Translations under genes and position numbers: made by a program | In this document: piece by piece, positions 45,941-55,032 of the stretch | How positions within the stretch are numbered: the first letter of the stretch is position 1 | Layout: each line of letters opens with the position of its first letter | NCBI RefSeq assembly: GCF_003268635.1 | Contig: NZ_CP029639.1 | Location: 748,501 to 812,500 of the forward strand | Length of the DNA: 64,000 nt | From: Paenibacillus sp. DCT19 | GTDB lineage: Bacteria > Bacillota > Bacilli > Paenibacillales > Paenibacillaceae | Direction: 5' to 3' | Notes under the pieces: generated by a model | The model's input: the letters and a program-made list of their open reading frames with translations, nothing else | Databases searched by the model: none | Told to the model about the DNA's origin: nothing

Positions 45941-47044
45941 TCATGATTTCTTTCTGCTGGAAAGAGATTTAATCCAGTGAATCATGAGAAGCAGTCCTGG
46001 AAGGATAATGCCGATTGTAGTATCCCAATCCACCCAGTAAGGTACGACGGTGATAATGATATACGTAATCCCGGGCGAGATCAGATTGGCAAGTCCAAAG
46101 ATCAGCAAGCCAGTAGGTAGAATAAGTCGACGATATTGTTTCATGTTAAACAGTTCAGCGATACCTAGTACAAAGACATAGAAATAGATGCACGCTTTAA
46201 AATAAGTAGAGATTAACCAAGCAGAGGCCATAAAGGCTTCAATACGTTGGAAAAAGTCACCAATGTTGATCTTTTGCGACAAAATGAAGGATGCGTAGAT
46301 ATTATGCTGTGTAAGAAAAGCACCTAGAACAAGCATAGATATTGTGACTAGAGATGAGAGGATAAGGCTTCCAATGCCCGCAGCCAGAATAACATCCCTG
46401 TTTCGATGAGCGGTTTTGGCAGTGTAGGGAAGGAGCATGAGAATAGGGATAGCCTCGCCCACCGGATAAATGATACTAACCAAGATGCCTTGAGCAATTG
46501 TAACGCTAGTGTTCTCTCTGACTGGCTTTAGATTATTGACATCAACCTGGGGTAATAAGCTAACGACAAGAACAACGATAAATACAATAAGCAAAGGTAA
46601 CAGAAGTTCGCTGGTTCGTCCTAGTGACTCCACACCATGAAAAACGGCCCACACAATAGCAATGACAAATAATAAAATGACAACCCGGATCGGTGTGTAT
46701 ATGAAAATTTGGGTTGTCATGAAATCCCCAACTTCTCGGGTATGGGTGGCAGCTCCGATTACAAAAAAATACAGGTAAAAAAGAGATAGCAGTGTTCCAG
46801 GCCAGTAACCTAAAATGGATCTGGAGAGGGATACGAGGTTTTGACCCGGATAGGCGTTGCCCAGTTTAAGGAACATTGCCATGAGACCCATCCCTAAAGG
46901 AATACCGATCAGAGCACACATCCAGGCATCCTGTTTCGCATAGGACGTAATTACGGAAGGATAGATCATCATCATGTCGCCAACGACCATCATGATCGTT
47001 AGCGTAGCCAATTGTCTCGTTCCAAGCCGCCCTTGCTCAAGCAT
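45941..47044 (-). CDS. GerB family germination permease (receptor 2, first B subunit)
   Basis: 367 residues, ten predicted membrane helices. Family start MLEQGRLGTRQLATLTIMMV and AKQDAWMCALIG. It follows the small D-type gene by 17 bases on the same transcript. It is the probable nutrient-binding subunit; its neighbour downstream is a paralogue of about 45% identity by eye in conserved parts (not computed). Confidence 0.92.
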   Translation of the reverse strand: MLEQGRLGTRQLATLTIMMVVGDMMMIYPSVITSYAKQDAWMCALIGIPLGMGLMAMFLKLGNAYPGQNLVSLSRSILGYWPGTLLSLFYLYFFVIGAATHTREVGDFMTTQIFIYTPIRVVILLFVIAIVWAVFHGVESLGRTSELLLPLLIVFIVVLVVSLLPQVDVNNLKPVRENTSVTIAQGILVSIIYPVGEAIPILMLLPYTAKTAHRNRDVILAAGIGSLILSSLVTISMLVLGAFLTQHNIYASFILSQKINIGDFFQRIEAFMASAWLISTYFKACIYFYVFVLGIAELFNMKQYRRLILPTGLLIFGLANLISPGITYIIITVVPYWVDWDTTIGIILPGLLLMIHWIKSLSSRKKS

Positions 47045-47061
47045 ATCTCCACCCCTTTTAA

Positions 47062-47298
47062 CTAAGTACCTGTCATTCGAGCTAATAACTGATTGATTGG
47101 TTCATAGATCCAAACCACGAGCTTTAAGGGACTCGGAAATTCCCACAGATTGACCGCGATGACACTAAACGTGATCCCTGCTAGAAGTAAGACACTATAT
47201 ACTGCCGTTTCTTTCCATTGCTTATTCTTAAACAGGGTTGGGAGATCAATCCAGCCGATGATGATTCCAATCACTACGGCGATAATGGAGAGAACCAT
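47062..47298 (-). CDS. Small two-helix germination subunit (D-type)
   Basis: 78 residues with two membrane helices (about 1-17 and 32-50) joined by a charged loop (KNKQWKET) and an amphipathic end. Small proteins of this size and topology are known next to several Bacillus germinant-receptor operons as D subunits that modulate receptor function. Membership is inferred from position (between the C and B subunit genes) and topology rather than from a strong motif. An AAAGGAG site overlaps the end of the C-subunit gene. Confidence 0.75.
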   Translation of the reverse strand: MVLSIIAVVIGIIIGWIDLPTLFKNKQWKETAVYSVLLLAGITFSVIAVNLWEFPSPLKLVVWIYEPINQLLARMTGT

Positions 47299-47307
47299 GC
47301 GATATTA

Positions 47308-48513
47308 TCACTCCTTTAGCTCATTTTGGAATGAGTTATCCAACGTACCCACACGTCTGATTTGTGAATTTGCTTCATAGTTAACCTCAAGGTCTGAGAA
47401 ATGTTGATCCCAGTTCTCTCGTACCTTTTCAAAATATTTAGGGTTAGTCTGATATATCTCTTGGCCGAATCCAAAGATATCAACGTGGAATTTGCGCCGC
47501 ACGGAATTGACTGAATTTTTCATTAACTCAATGAGCCGCTCTTCGGATAGTTTCTCTAATTCATGGATGGCTGTCATGGAACCAATCTGAAATTTGCATT
47601 CGACCGAGCCAATGGAAGAGACGTTTTTGACTTTAAGATTAATGACCGGTTCTCCACGCATAAATTTTACTTTGCGATCGGTTGAGGTTCGAAGTGTCTT
47701 CATCGTTACCGTGCCCTCCGACTTTGGACACTCTACATGACCAACAGTCGTTTTGACATTGCCCTTTACATAATTGAATCCTTTGGACTCTTCCTCGGTT
47801 AACCAACCAATCAGTTTGTCCTTTTTAAAGACAGATAGTCCAGTTGTATTGAGGCGTGCAGGCACGATGATGTTCTCGATATTACTCTTTTCCCCGCTTT
47901 TGCTAGGATCCCCTATAATCTCCACTCCAGTAATCACGGGTTGTATGCCTGGGGATAGCATTGTATCAATTAGTTCGTCTCCGGTTACCGTGGTGGTAGG
48001 TGCCCAGATCTTGGCGGAGACATCAAGCGAATTAAATAACTTTTCCGCAGGAATGTTATCGAGTGGCGTGAGCAAATCGAGAACCTTCGAAGCTTGGGTC
48101 TTCCTTGCCACCATAACGTAATAGTCAGGACGAACGGTAGGCTCACGCATGAGTCCCTCCATAACGTCATAAATCCCTTCTTCCCTTGCATACTCTTCCC
48201 CGAACACAAGAATTCGGACATGTGCCATGAAGATTCGACGCGGACTTGTTTCGGTCAACTTTTGAATGGCTTCCAGCATAGAGTCTGCCGTGGCTTGGTA
48301 CTGTGTAACCGGCGTACCTCTTCCTCCACCAGATTTGGAAGAGATTTCGGCAGGCACAACAACTTGAGCACTAACCTTTATTTTGTCGCCGTCCTTGTCG
48401 ATACCTAGACCCAGCATAATACCAAGTTGGTTAAGCTCCTGACGATCCCAACATCCGGTTAGGAGAGGGAGCACTACGAGAAAGCAGGATATAAGGCGTA
48501 AGGATGTCTTCAT
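47308..48513 (-). CDS. Ger(x)C family spore germination lipoprotein (receptor 2, C subunit)
   Basis: 401 residues. Lipobox LLTGCWDRQEL (Cys near residue 21), then the family start ELNQLGIMLGLGIDKDG and three-domain Ger(x)C fold. Anchored to the outer face of the spore inner membrane, required for receptor assembly. AGGAGA precedes the ATG. It lies 15 bases after the A-subunit gene. Confidence 0.93.
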   Translation of the reverse strand: MKTSLRLISCFLVVLPLLTGCWDRQELNQLGIMLGLGIDKDGDKIKVSAQVVVPAEISSKSGGGRGTPVTQYQATADSMLEAIQKLTETSPRRIFMAHVRILVFGEEYAREEGIYDVMEGLMREPTVRPDYYVMVARKTQASKVLDLLTPLDNIPAEKLFNSLDVSAKIWAPTTTVTGDELIDTMLSPGIQPVITGVEIIGDPSKSGEKSNIENIIVPARLNTTGLSVFKKDKLIGWLTEEESKGFNYVKGNVKTTVGHVECPKSEGTVTMKTLRTSTDRKVKFMRGEPVINLKVKNVSSIGSVECKFQIGSMTAIHELEKLSEERLIELMKNSVNSVRRKFHVDIFGFGQEIYQTNPKYFEKVRENWDQHFSDLEVNYEANSQIRRVGTLDNSFQNELKE

Positions 48514-48528
48514 GTCATGTTCTCCTGA

Positions 48529-50049
48529 CTATCGTTGTTGCTTCTTTTTTTTAGGGGGCTGTCTGTTGACGTTCGGTGATTTTGTAGATTGTGGACGAGT
48601 TCTCATATCAGGCCACGGTACCCGGAACAACGTATCTTTTAAGTCACTCTGAATGAAGGGAGCAAAAGGTGACATGTACGATACACCGAATGAACGAAGC
48701 GAACACAGATGAGTGACAGTAATAAGCAGTGCAATCAAGATGCCGTAGAAACCAAAGGCAGCCGCCAGCATCATCAGCACAAAGCGTAAGATCCGGACAG
48801 AGATCGATAGACCGTTCTCTGGAATGACATAACTTGAAATCGCGGTAATGGAAACGATAATGACCATTGCTGCTGAGACGACCCCAGCATCAACCGCTGC
48901 TTGACCGATAACAAGTGTACCTACGATGGAGACAGCCTGACCGACCGTTTTGGGAATTCGGATACCCGCTTCTCGCAAGATTTCGTAGGTTAACTCCATG
49001 AGTATTGCCTCAATGAACGCTGGGAAGGGTACACCTTCACGTTGTGCAGCGAGGCTGATCAGCAGATTGGTCGGTAACATCTCTTGGTGAAAGGTTGTGA
49101 TGGCAATGTAAAAGGATGGAGCTAGTAGAGCAATAAAAAATGCCAGGTACCGAATCATACGAATCAGTGTACTAATATCTGCCCGTTGATAATAATCCTC
49201 GGGGGATTGAAAGAAATGTACAAACAAGGCCGGAACAAGCAATACAAAAGGGGTACCGTCCACAATAATGGCAACTCGACCTTCAAGCAGTGCAGCAGCT
49301 ACAGAATCGGGGCGTTCGCTGTTATAGACCGTCGGGAAGATGGTGCGTGTCTCATCCTGAACAAACTCCTCTATATATCCGCCCTCCAGGATGCCATCGA
49401 TATCGATCTGATCCAGACGTGTTCTGAGCTCTTCAACGACATCATTGTTGACCGTACCCTTGATGTAGAGTACAGCGATTCTTGTTTTGGTGATCTGTCC
49501 AATTTCTCTTTCTTCAATCCAGAGGCGAGAATCCCGTATTTTTCTACGAATCATCGCTGTATTTGTACGTAAATTTTCATTAAATCCTTCCATGGGGCCA
49601 CGGACAACAGTCTGAGAAATAGGCTCGCTGACAGAGCGATCTTCCCATCCGGCAGCTCCAATCTTGAGACCACGCACGGAACCCTCAATTAACAGAATGG
49701 CAAAGCCTGCAATCATGGCATTTAATGCATCATTCATATCCTCAATAAGCAATACTTCACTAGCGGCAAGAACATCGTTTTGCAGGTATATCAGATGTTC
49801 ATCATCTACTGAGAAATCAGGGAGTTCCCGTCGCTGTAGCAATGATTCAAGAATAGCCTGATTTAATATTTGTACATCAACGAGCCCATCAATATATAGC
49901 AGAACGGCAGGCCATTTGTGCAAGCATTGAAAAGGGCGGATCATCAAGTCATTACTGTGTCCCATCATTTCTTTGCAGTACTCTATGTTTTGACTCAGAT
50001 TCGGATGGATCTGCTGTGATGTCTCATGACTCTGCGCATCGATGCTCAT
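48529..50049 (-). CDS. GerA family spore germination protein (receptor 2, A subunit)
   Basis: 506 residues: soluble N-terminal part, then about five to six membrane helices, and a basic C-terminal tail (PPKKKKQQR). Family blocks VVRGPMEGFNENLRTNTAMIRRK and LLEGRVAIIVDGTPFVLLVPALF are intact. First gene of an operon ordered A, C, D-type, B, B. GGGGGGA precedes the ATG. A SigG-like promoter lies about 35 bases upstream (50084-50114). Confidence 0.95.
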   Translation of the reverse strand: MSIDAQSHETSQQIHPNLSQNIEYCKEMMGHSNDLMIRPFQCLHKWPAVLLYIDGLVDVQILNQAILESLLQRRELPDFSVDDEHLIYLQNDVLAASEVLLIEDMNDALNAMIAGFAILLIEGSVRGLKIGAAGWEDRSVSEPISQTVVRGPMEGFNENLRTNTAMIRRKIRDSRLWIEEREIGQITKTRIAVLYIKGTVNNDVVEELRTRLDQIDIDGILEGGYIEEFVQDETRTIFPTVYNSERPDSVAAALLEGRVAIIVDGTPFVLLVPALFVHFFQSPEDYYQRADISTLIRMIRYLAFFIALLAPSFYIAITTFHQEMLPTNLLISLAAQREGVPFPAFIEAILMELTYEILREAGIRIPKTVGQAVSIVGTLVIGQAAVDAGVVSAAMVIIVSITAISSYVIPENGLSISVRILRFVLMMLAAAFGFYGILIALLITVTHLCSLRSFGVSYMSPFAPFIQSDLKDTLFRVPWPDMRTRPQSTKSPNVNRQPPKKKKQQR

Positions 50050-50083
50050 CTTCGATCCCCCCTTACATCCTTTATTTGCAAAG

Positions 50084-50114
50084 TAGTATGACCTGAATGA
50101 ATACAGATTATGAC
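50084..50114 (-). promoter_or_regulatory. Possible SigG promoter of the second germination operon
   Basis: On the minus strand CATACTA (50090-50084) fits the SigG -10 pattern CATWHTA, with GTCATAA 17 bases upstream as an imperfect -35. Germinant-receptor operons are transcribed in the forespore by SigG, which makes the match credible though not proven. Confidence 0.4.
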
Positions 50115-50301
50115 AACAAAGTGAAGGTAACGAAGAGGTAACATAAATTGACTCGAATCATACAGATTACATAGAGCAATACGTTGACAGTGGATTTAGG
50201 GAATGGTTGAGGGTTTGGAGTAGTCATGGGCTTCTCCGGCTATAGTGCGGTATCGTATGTTTATTTTCGTGAGCAAGGTTATTTAAGACGTAGAAAAAAT
50301 A

Positions 50302-50333
50302 AAAAAAAGAAGCTGCATAGTCTGCGGCTCCTT
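50302..50333 (-). terminator. Intrinsic terminator of the DedA gene
   Basis: On the minus strand AAGGAGCCGCA pairs with TGCAGCTTCTT with one mismatch and is followed by a run of T (continuing into an A/T-rich stretch). Confidence 0.85.
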
Positions 50334-50358
50334 GTCATGGGATGTGTGGAAACGACGT

Positions 50359-51015
50359 TCAGTCTGCATTTTGTTTTTGCCGTTGGGGAACAGGGGCGCT
50401 TTTCTTCATGTTGCGGTGACTCCAGACCGTGCGGTAACGGTAGACCACAGCGACTAATAATAGAAGTCCAACACCAGCTAGGAGGTACGCGGAGTACTGA
50501 TGCGCGAGCTGAAATACGACGTTCCACTGAGGGCCAAATAATTTGCCGATGCCTAAAAATAAGACGACCCAGAATAACGCACCCGAGTATGCATAGAGAG
50601 CGAATTTACGAAAGGGAATGGCAGCAATGCCTGCAAAATAACCTGTAAAGTGTCGTACACCTGGAATGAAATAGCCAATGAAGATCAAGCCGTTACCGTA
50701 TTTGCCAAACCATTTTTGCGTTTTATCCAGCTTGTCCTGCTTCAGTAAAAACCATTTCCCATAGCGGGTTATAAACGGCAGCCCTGCCTTAGCTCCAATA
50801 AAATACGTGATGGTCATGCCGATCGTTGTTCCTAGAAACGCAAGGATAAGAAGGATTCCGAAGTCGAGCTGTCCTTTGTATGATAAATAACCTGCATAGG
50901 CCATCGTTGTTTCTCCTGGGAAGGGGAGGGCAATGAACTCAAGCAACAGTCCAAAAAATAATACACTGTATCCGTAGGATCCAAATAAATGTTGGATCTT
51001 CTCAAGCAATTCCAA
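50359..51015 (-). CDS. DedA family membrane protein
   Basis: 218 residues with five to six hydrophobic segments and the DedA/SNARE-associated signatures EFIALPFPGETTM and GYFIPGVRHFTGYFAGIA. DedA proteins recycle lipid carriers such as undecaprenyl phosphate or flip phospholipids across the membrane. The start is a TTG codon with AGGAGAG 9 bases upstream. It is divergent from the polysaccharide deacetylase gene by 242 bases. Confidence 0.92.
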   Translation of the reverse strand: MELLEKIQHLFGSYGYSVLFFGLLLEFIALPFPGETTMAYAGYLSYKGQLDFGILLILAFLGTTIGMTITYFIGAKAGLPFITRYGKWFLLKQDKLDKTQKWFGKYGNGLIFIGYFIPGVRHFTGYFAGIAAIPFRKFALYAYSGALFWVVLFLGIGKLFGPQWNVVFQLAHQYSAYLLAGVGLLLLVAVVYRYRTVWSHRNMKKSAPVPQRQKQNAD

Positions 51016-51257
51016 TACTTTTCACTCTCCTGAAGTTAAGGTGTGAGTTACGAGCGAACCATAACTCTCGGGGCACGTCTTGTTTAGGATATGCTACCTA
51101 ATTCATGGCCAAGAATCAATCGTAATCCATACGATAAAGATCCCAAAAATTATAGTGAAGAATGACGTCTTTTTTTCACATGCCCTCCATATAATTCTAA
51201 CAAATCCGCTGAAGTCTATCAGCAAATTTACTAGAAACGTTGGAGGTTGATTCATAA

Positions 51258-51833
51258 ATGACGCAGATCATGGAATCGAGAATCAGTGTAGAAGTAGATA
51301 TGCCCGTGAATGGTACCCAAAAACATACATGTAGGCTTCCCCAATGGATTACGTTCCTAGTCCGGGTGGCAATAACGATAAGCCTGTTTACGACATGCGC
51401 GGGGATAACCAACATTTCTTATGCTTCAGGTTCTAATGTACCCACTCCCAGCGAGAATAATAATCAGAAGAAGACGGTCTATCTAAGTTTCGATGATGGC
51501 CCTGGAGTACATACTCGGGAAGTGCTAGATATTTTGAGTAAAGAGGAGATCCCCGCTACGTTCTTCGTACTTGGTGAGCAGGCGCAGCGAAATCCGGAAC
51601 TTATTCGAGCAATTGTAGAAGACGGACATGCAGTGGGAAATCATACTTTTAATCATAATTACAAGCAATTATATAGTGATTTTAAAGAGTTCTGGAAACA
51701 GATTAAACAGACGGAAGAAGTGATATATGGAATCACCGGGTTACGTCCTAATCTGGTTAGAGCACCGGGTGGGAGCTACGGTCACTTTGATCAAAGCTAT
51801 TTCGACCTGTTGCAGCAAGGGGATATACCGTAA
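51258..51833 (+). CDS. Polysaccharide deacetylase, 5' part of a frameshifted gene
   Basis: 191 residues. A signal-anchor (about 35-58) precedes a NodB domain with motif 1 YLSFDDGPG (metal Asp), motif 2 HTFNHN (metal His pair) and motif 3 RAPGGSYG. The frame stops at 51833 after LLQQGDIP, while motifs 4 (DWNVDSGDS) and 5 (VLMHD) continue in another frame. Reading GGGGATACCG in place of GGGGATATACCG restores one continuous protein, so a 2-base TA/AT insertion is the likely cause. As it stands the product lacks part of the active site and is probably inactive alone. Confidence 0.8.
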   Translation: MTQIMESRISVEVDMPVNGTQKHTCRLPQWITFLVRVAITISLFTTCAGITNISYASGSNVPTPSENNNQKKTVYLSFDDGPGVHTREVLDILSKEEIPATFFVLGEQAQRNPELIRAIVEDGHAVGNHTFNHNYKQLYSDFKEFWKQIKQTEEVIYGITGLRPNLVRAPGGSYGHFDQSYFDLLQQGDIP

Positions 51834-52573
51834 TGGATTGGAATGTGGACAGTGGAGATTCCAAACGTAAAGGTGTGCCTGCAAGCGAAATTTTACGTAA
51901 TGCCACCAAGGTGCCTGCTGGAACCAGCTCGGTTATTGTATTGATGCATGATGGAGGAGCACACGCCGAAACGGTAAAAGCTTTGCCGGAAATTATCCGG
52001 TATTACAAAGAGCAAAACTATCAATTCGATACGATTAAAGCTTCCGATGAACCTGTCCAATTTCGCGTTAAGTCGGATGGGGCATATGCTTCTCGTAAAG
52101 CACCTGGCAAAGCATGGATTGCTGAGCATGTAGAGTCCAATTCAGAGTTGTGGCTGGCAGGTATGGAACTAAAGGTTGAAATAGGGATGGCGGCAGCAAC
52201 TTTGCGATCAGGAGAATTTCGTGTAGAAGAGCAGCAGATCATGGTGCCATTGCGAATCTTCATGAAGAAGTTCGGCAGTAATGCACGTTGGGATGCAGAG
52301 ACAAGAACGGCTTCGGTGGTCTGGAAAGATCGAACCATCTACGCTAACAGCATCAGTGGGGAGTTAACTTCAGGACGATTAGGGCAAGCGGGAGATAACG
52401 TGAAGGGGAAGGTTCGAAGCCAGGGCGGTACAACTTGGGTTCCACTTCGAGATCTGTTAGAAGAGATGGGACTGAGCGTACAATCGATGAAGTCCAATAA
52501 AGTAGAGTGGACGGTGAAGGCGAACATCCCTGTGGCTGCTGTGGGAAGGGGAAATCTTACAATCTACGTCTAA
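51833..52573 (+). CDS. Polysaccharide deacetylase, 3' part with stalk domain, of a frameshifted gene
   Basis: 246 residues beginning at an ATG that overlaps the upstream stop (TAATG). It opens with NodB motifs 4 and 5 (MDWNVDSGDSKRKG, SVIVLMHDGG), then a copper amine oxidase N-like domain from about residue 110 (WLAGMELKVEIGMAA, VPLRIFMKKFGSNARWDAET). It is the rest of the deacetylase. The stop-start overlap could allow reinitiation and give two interacting fragments, but no ribosome site is evident for it. Confidence 0.75.
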   Translation: MDWNVDSGDSKRKGVPASEILRNATKVPAGTSSVIVLMHDGGAHAETVKALPEIIRYYKEQNYQFDTIKASDEPVQFRVKSDGAYASRKAPGKAWIAEHVESNSELWLAGMELKVEIGMAAATLRSGEFRVEEQQIMVPLRIFMKKFGSNARWDAETRTASVVWKDRTIYANSISGELTSGRLGQAGDNVKGKVRSQGGTTWVPLRDLLEEMGLSVQSMKSNKVEWTVKANIPVAAVGRGNLTIYV

Positions 52574-52654
52574 TCTCTCAACTTCCGGGCAACACTAAAA
52601 TCATAGATTACTATGACTTAGAAATGCCGATGAAATGGAAGGGGAACGAGTGAT

Positions 52655-53647
52655 ATGACATATATGCGAATAGAACATGTGCATGCGGTGGAGTTATTAA
52701 ATAGAGTAATCAAACGAGTCGAGACTGCCATTATTGGTAAGAACCAAGAGATTCAATATGTGCTTACGGCAATGCTCGGTGGTGGCCATACACTTCTGGA
52801 GGATGTACCAGGCACAGGCAAAACGATGTTAGTTCGTGCTATGGCTTCTGCGCTTGACTGTTCCATGGGACGCATTCAATTTACTTCGGATGTTATGCCG
52901 GCAGACGTAATGGGTACCTCGATATATCATCCACCTACAGGGGAGTTCACGTTCCGCCCTGGTCCGGTGATGTCTAATTTCGTGTTGGCCGATGAGATCA
53001 ATCGGGCTTCGCCCCGAACCCAGTCGGCTCTACTAGAAGCGATGGAAGAGCGCCGAGTTACGGTTGATGGTACAACGTATACGTTACCGCGTCCTTTCTT
53101 TTTGCTAGCGACTCAGAATCCGTTGCAGTTTGAGGGCACATACCGTTTACCCGAAGCACAGCTTGATCGTTTCATGATTAAGATTGGACTCGGATACCCT
53201 GAGCCTGAACAAGAAGTAGAGCTGTTAACGCGGATGCAAAATAGAGAATCCAGCTTGGCAAGTCCACCGGTCATGCTTGCAGAAGAAGTGGTAGCGATGC
53301 AACGTGAGGTTCGGCTGGTACATGTTGATGCGGTCATTAAGCAATACTTGGTCTCTGTCGCTGTAGCGACACGTAGCCATCCATCCGTGAGACTTGGAGT
53401 TAGTCCTCGGGGCACACTTGCCTGGATGGTTGCCACACAGGCCTTTGCCTATCTTCGAGGACGCAGTTATGTGATTCCGGATGATGTCAAAGAGATGGCA
53501 ATTCCTGTACTTTCCCATCGCATTCAGCTTAAATCCCAGAATAGAACAGAGGGTTCATGGTCACAGGAGCAGGTGATTCATGAGGCGCTGTCTTCCGTTC
53601 CGATTCCGGTTCAGTTGTCTGCACAGGGAAGGGGACGGAGGCAATGA
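52655..53647 (+). CDS. MoxR family AAA ATPase
   Basis: 330 residues: Walker A EDVPGTGKTMLVRA, Walker B FVLADEINRA, sensor region LLATQNPLQFEGTYRLPEAQLDRF. MoxR ATPases act as chaperones that mature or insert partner proteins, usually with a DUF58 protein. GAAGGGG precedes the ATG. The stop overlaps the DUF58 start by 4 bases, so they form one operon: MoxR, DUF58, transglutaminase, with guaA further downstream, an order also found in B. subtilis (yeaB-C-D, yebA, guaA). Confidence 0.95.
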   Translation: MTYMRIEHVHAVELLNRVIKRVETAIIGKNQEIQYVLTAMLGGGHTLLEDVPGTGKTMLVRAMASALDCSMGRIQFTSDVMPADVMGTSIYHPPTGEFTFRPGPVMSNFVLADEINRASPRTQSALLEAMEERRVTVDGTTYTLPRPFFLLATQNPLQFEGTYRLPEAQLDRFMIKIGLGYPEPEQEVELLTRMQNRESSLASPPVMLAEEVVAMQREVRLVHVDAVIKQYLVSVAVATRSHPSVRLGVSPRGTLAWMVATQAFAYLRGRSYVIPDDVKEMAIPVLSHRIQLKSQNRTEGSWSQEQVIHEALSSVPIPVQLSAQGRGRRQ

Positions 53648-55032
53648 GCACATTTGCCGGGCGTCTAATCAATGCAGCCCTTATCTTGGCTTTTGGCTCC
53701 CTCTTCATATGGCATGGAGGCAAATCGGCACTGTTTCTCTTCGTCATCACACTTCTGATCGGAGTTAGTGGAGTAGTTATCCATGCCTGTGGTCCACGTA
53801 ACATTGATATTCGTAGACATCTGCAATCCAAGCGTATGTTATCTGGGGAAACCATTCATGTGCGAGTCGAGCTGGAATTCAGAAGCCGCATTCCGCTGTT
53901 ATGGGTTGTTCTGTGCGAGAATACACCTGCTGGTGTGCATCGCAAATGTTTTTTTCCAGGGATGCAGCGGCAATTCACCTATCAATATCAGTTGTCTGGG
54001 TTGAGAAGGGGTATCTATGAATGGGATAACGGTAGATTATATTGGGGAGATATTTTCGGTTGGAATACGTTATCTGCGGAGACGAGTGGAGGAACCTCGC
54101 TGATCGTTGTGCCTTCTGTCACGGTCACTGAACATGCAGAGAGCCTTATCACGACATCTACAGTTGCAGGAGAGGGACAGCTGTCCGAGCAGAGAAGTCT
54201 GCAGGGAAGCCGGGGTCATGAGTTCCGCGATTATCAGCATGGTGATCCAATGAAACGAATCCACTGGAAAAGTACAGCCAAAACCGGGAGACTTCAGACG
54301 TTTATCCCTGAAACGATGGAATCACCATCGCTTCAAATTTGGGTATATGAAGACCAGGCAGGTTATGCGCAGCCCTGGGATGATTCAAGCAATCATCCGG
54401 CTTTTGAACGGGTTATCAGTATGGCAGCAAGGTGGATTCATCAAGCTGATCTGGATGGTATTCCGTATCAACTGTGGTCAAGCGACAGAGAAGGTCTTGT
54501 TCGTGAACAGACGTATAGATTCGGTGAGATGCCATCTGCTGATGATTTGGAGCGCTCTCTGGATCGGTTAGCGCAGGCACGGATTATCCAGACTTCGCAA
54601 GCTGTTTCCGGCTTGATGGATCGGACGATGCTAGAACATATGCCGACTGGATCGCGTGTTATTGTGCTCAGTGGACGAATGGATGCGGCTCTATATCAAT
54701 GGGTGCTAGATGCTATGAGTCTAGGAGTCCAGGTAGAGGTGCAATTAACGGAGACAACAGGTACAGGTCTAACTTCCCATCGGAAACTTGATATAGGAAT
54801 GAATTCGACTTCGGGTAAGACTGATAATGCAGGCATCAGTAAGAAATGGGGATTTTCAATTCGGAGTACCTCGAACCTGCGTATTCAAACTGATTCCCAA
54901 TCGCCTATACTTCAAGCCCAGTCCGCAGTGTGGCTAGAGCAGCTTCAGCAGTGTGGGGTACAAATCTGCAACGTGGCAGAGCATAAAATACCTCCTGTAG
55001 GAAAGGTGGTGGTTACGGATGTGGGAGCATAG
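53644..55032 (+). CDS. DUF58 protein
   Basis: 462 residues. Two N-terminal membrane helices (about 8-45), then a beta-rich region, then the DUF58 signature RDYQHGDPMKRIHWKSTAKTGRL and a von Willebrand A-like segment. Such proteins work with MoxR ATPases. The gene overlaps the MoxR gene by 4 bases and the transglutaminase gene by 14 bases. The cellular role is still unclear in Bacillota. Confidence 0.93.
   Translation: MSTFAGRLINAALILAFGSLFIWHGGKSALFLFVITLLIGVSGVVIHACGPRNIDIRRHLQSKRMLSGETIHVRVELEFRSRIPLLWVVLCENTPAGVHRKCFFPGMQRQFTYQYQLSGLRRGIYEWDNGRLYWGDIFGWNTLSAETSGGTSLIVVPSVTVTEHAESLITTSTVAGEGQLSEQRSLQGSRGHEFRDYQHGDPMKRIHWKSTAKTGRLQTFIPETMESPSLQIWVYEDQAGYAQPWDDSSNHPAFERVISMAARWIHQADLDGIPYQLWSSDREGLVREQTYRFGEMPSADDLERSLDRLAQARIIQTSQAVSGLMDRTMLEHMPTGSRVIVLSGRMDAALYQWVLDAMSLGVQVEVQLTETTGTGLTSHRKLDIGMNSTSGKTDNAGISKKWGFSIRSTSNLRIQTDSQSPILQAQSAVWLEQLQQCGVQICNVAEHKIPPVGKVVVTDVGA

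Noticed and set aside
50226..50648. 140-codon plus-strand frame overlapping the DedA gene
   Set aside because: It crosses the DedA terminator and is antisense to a clear DedA coding region.
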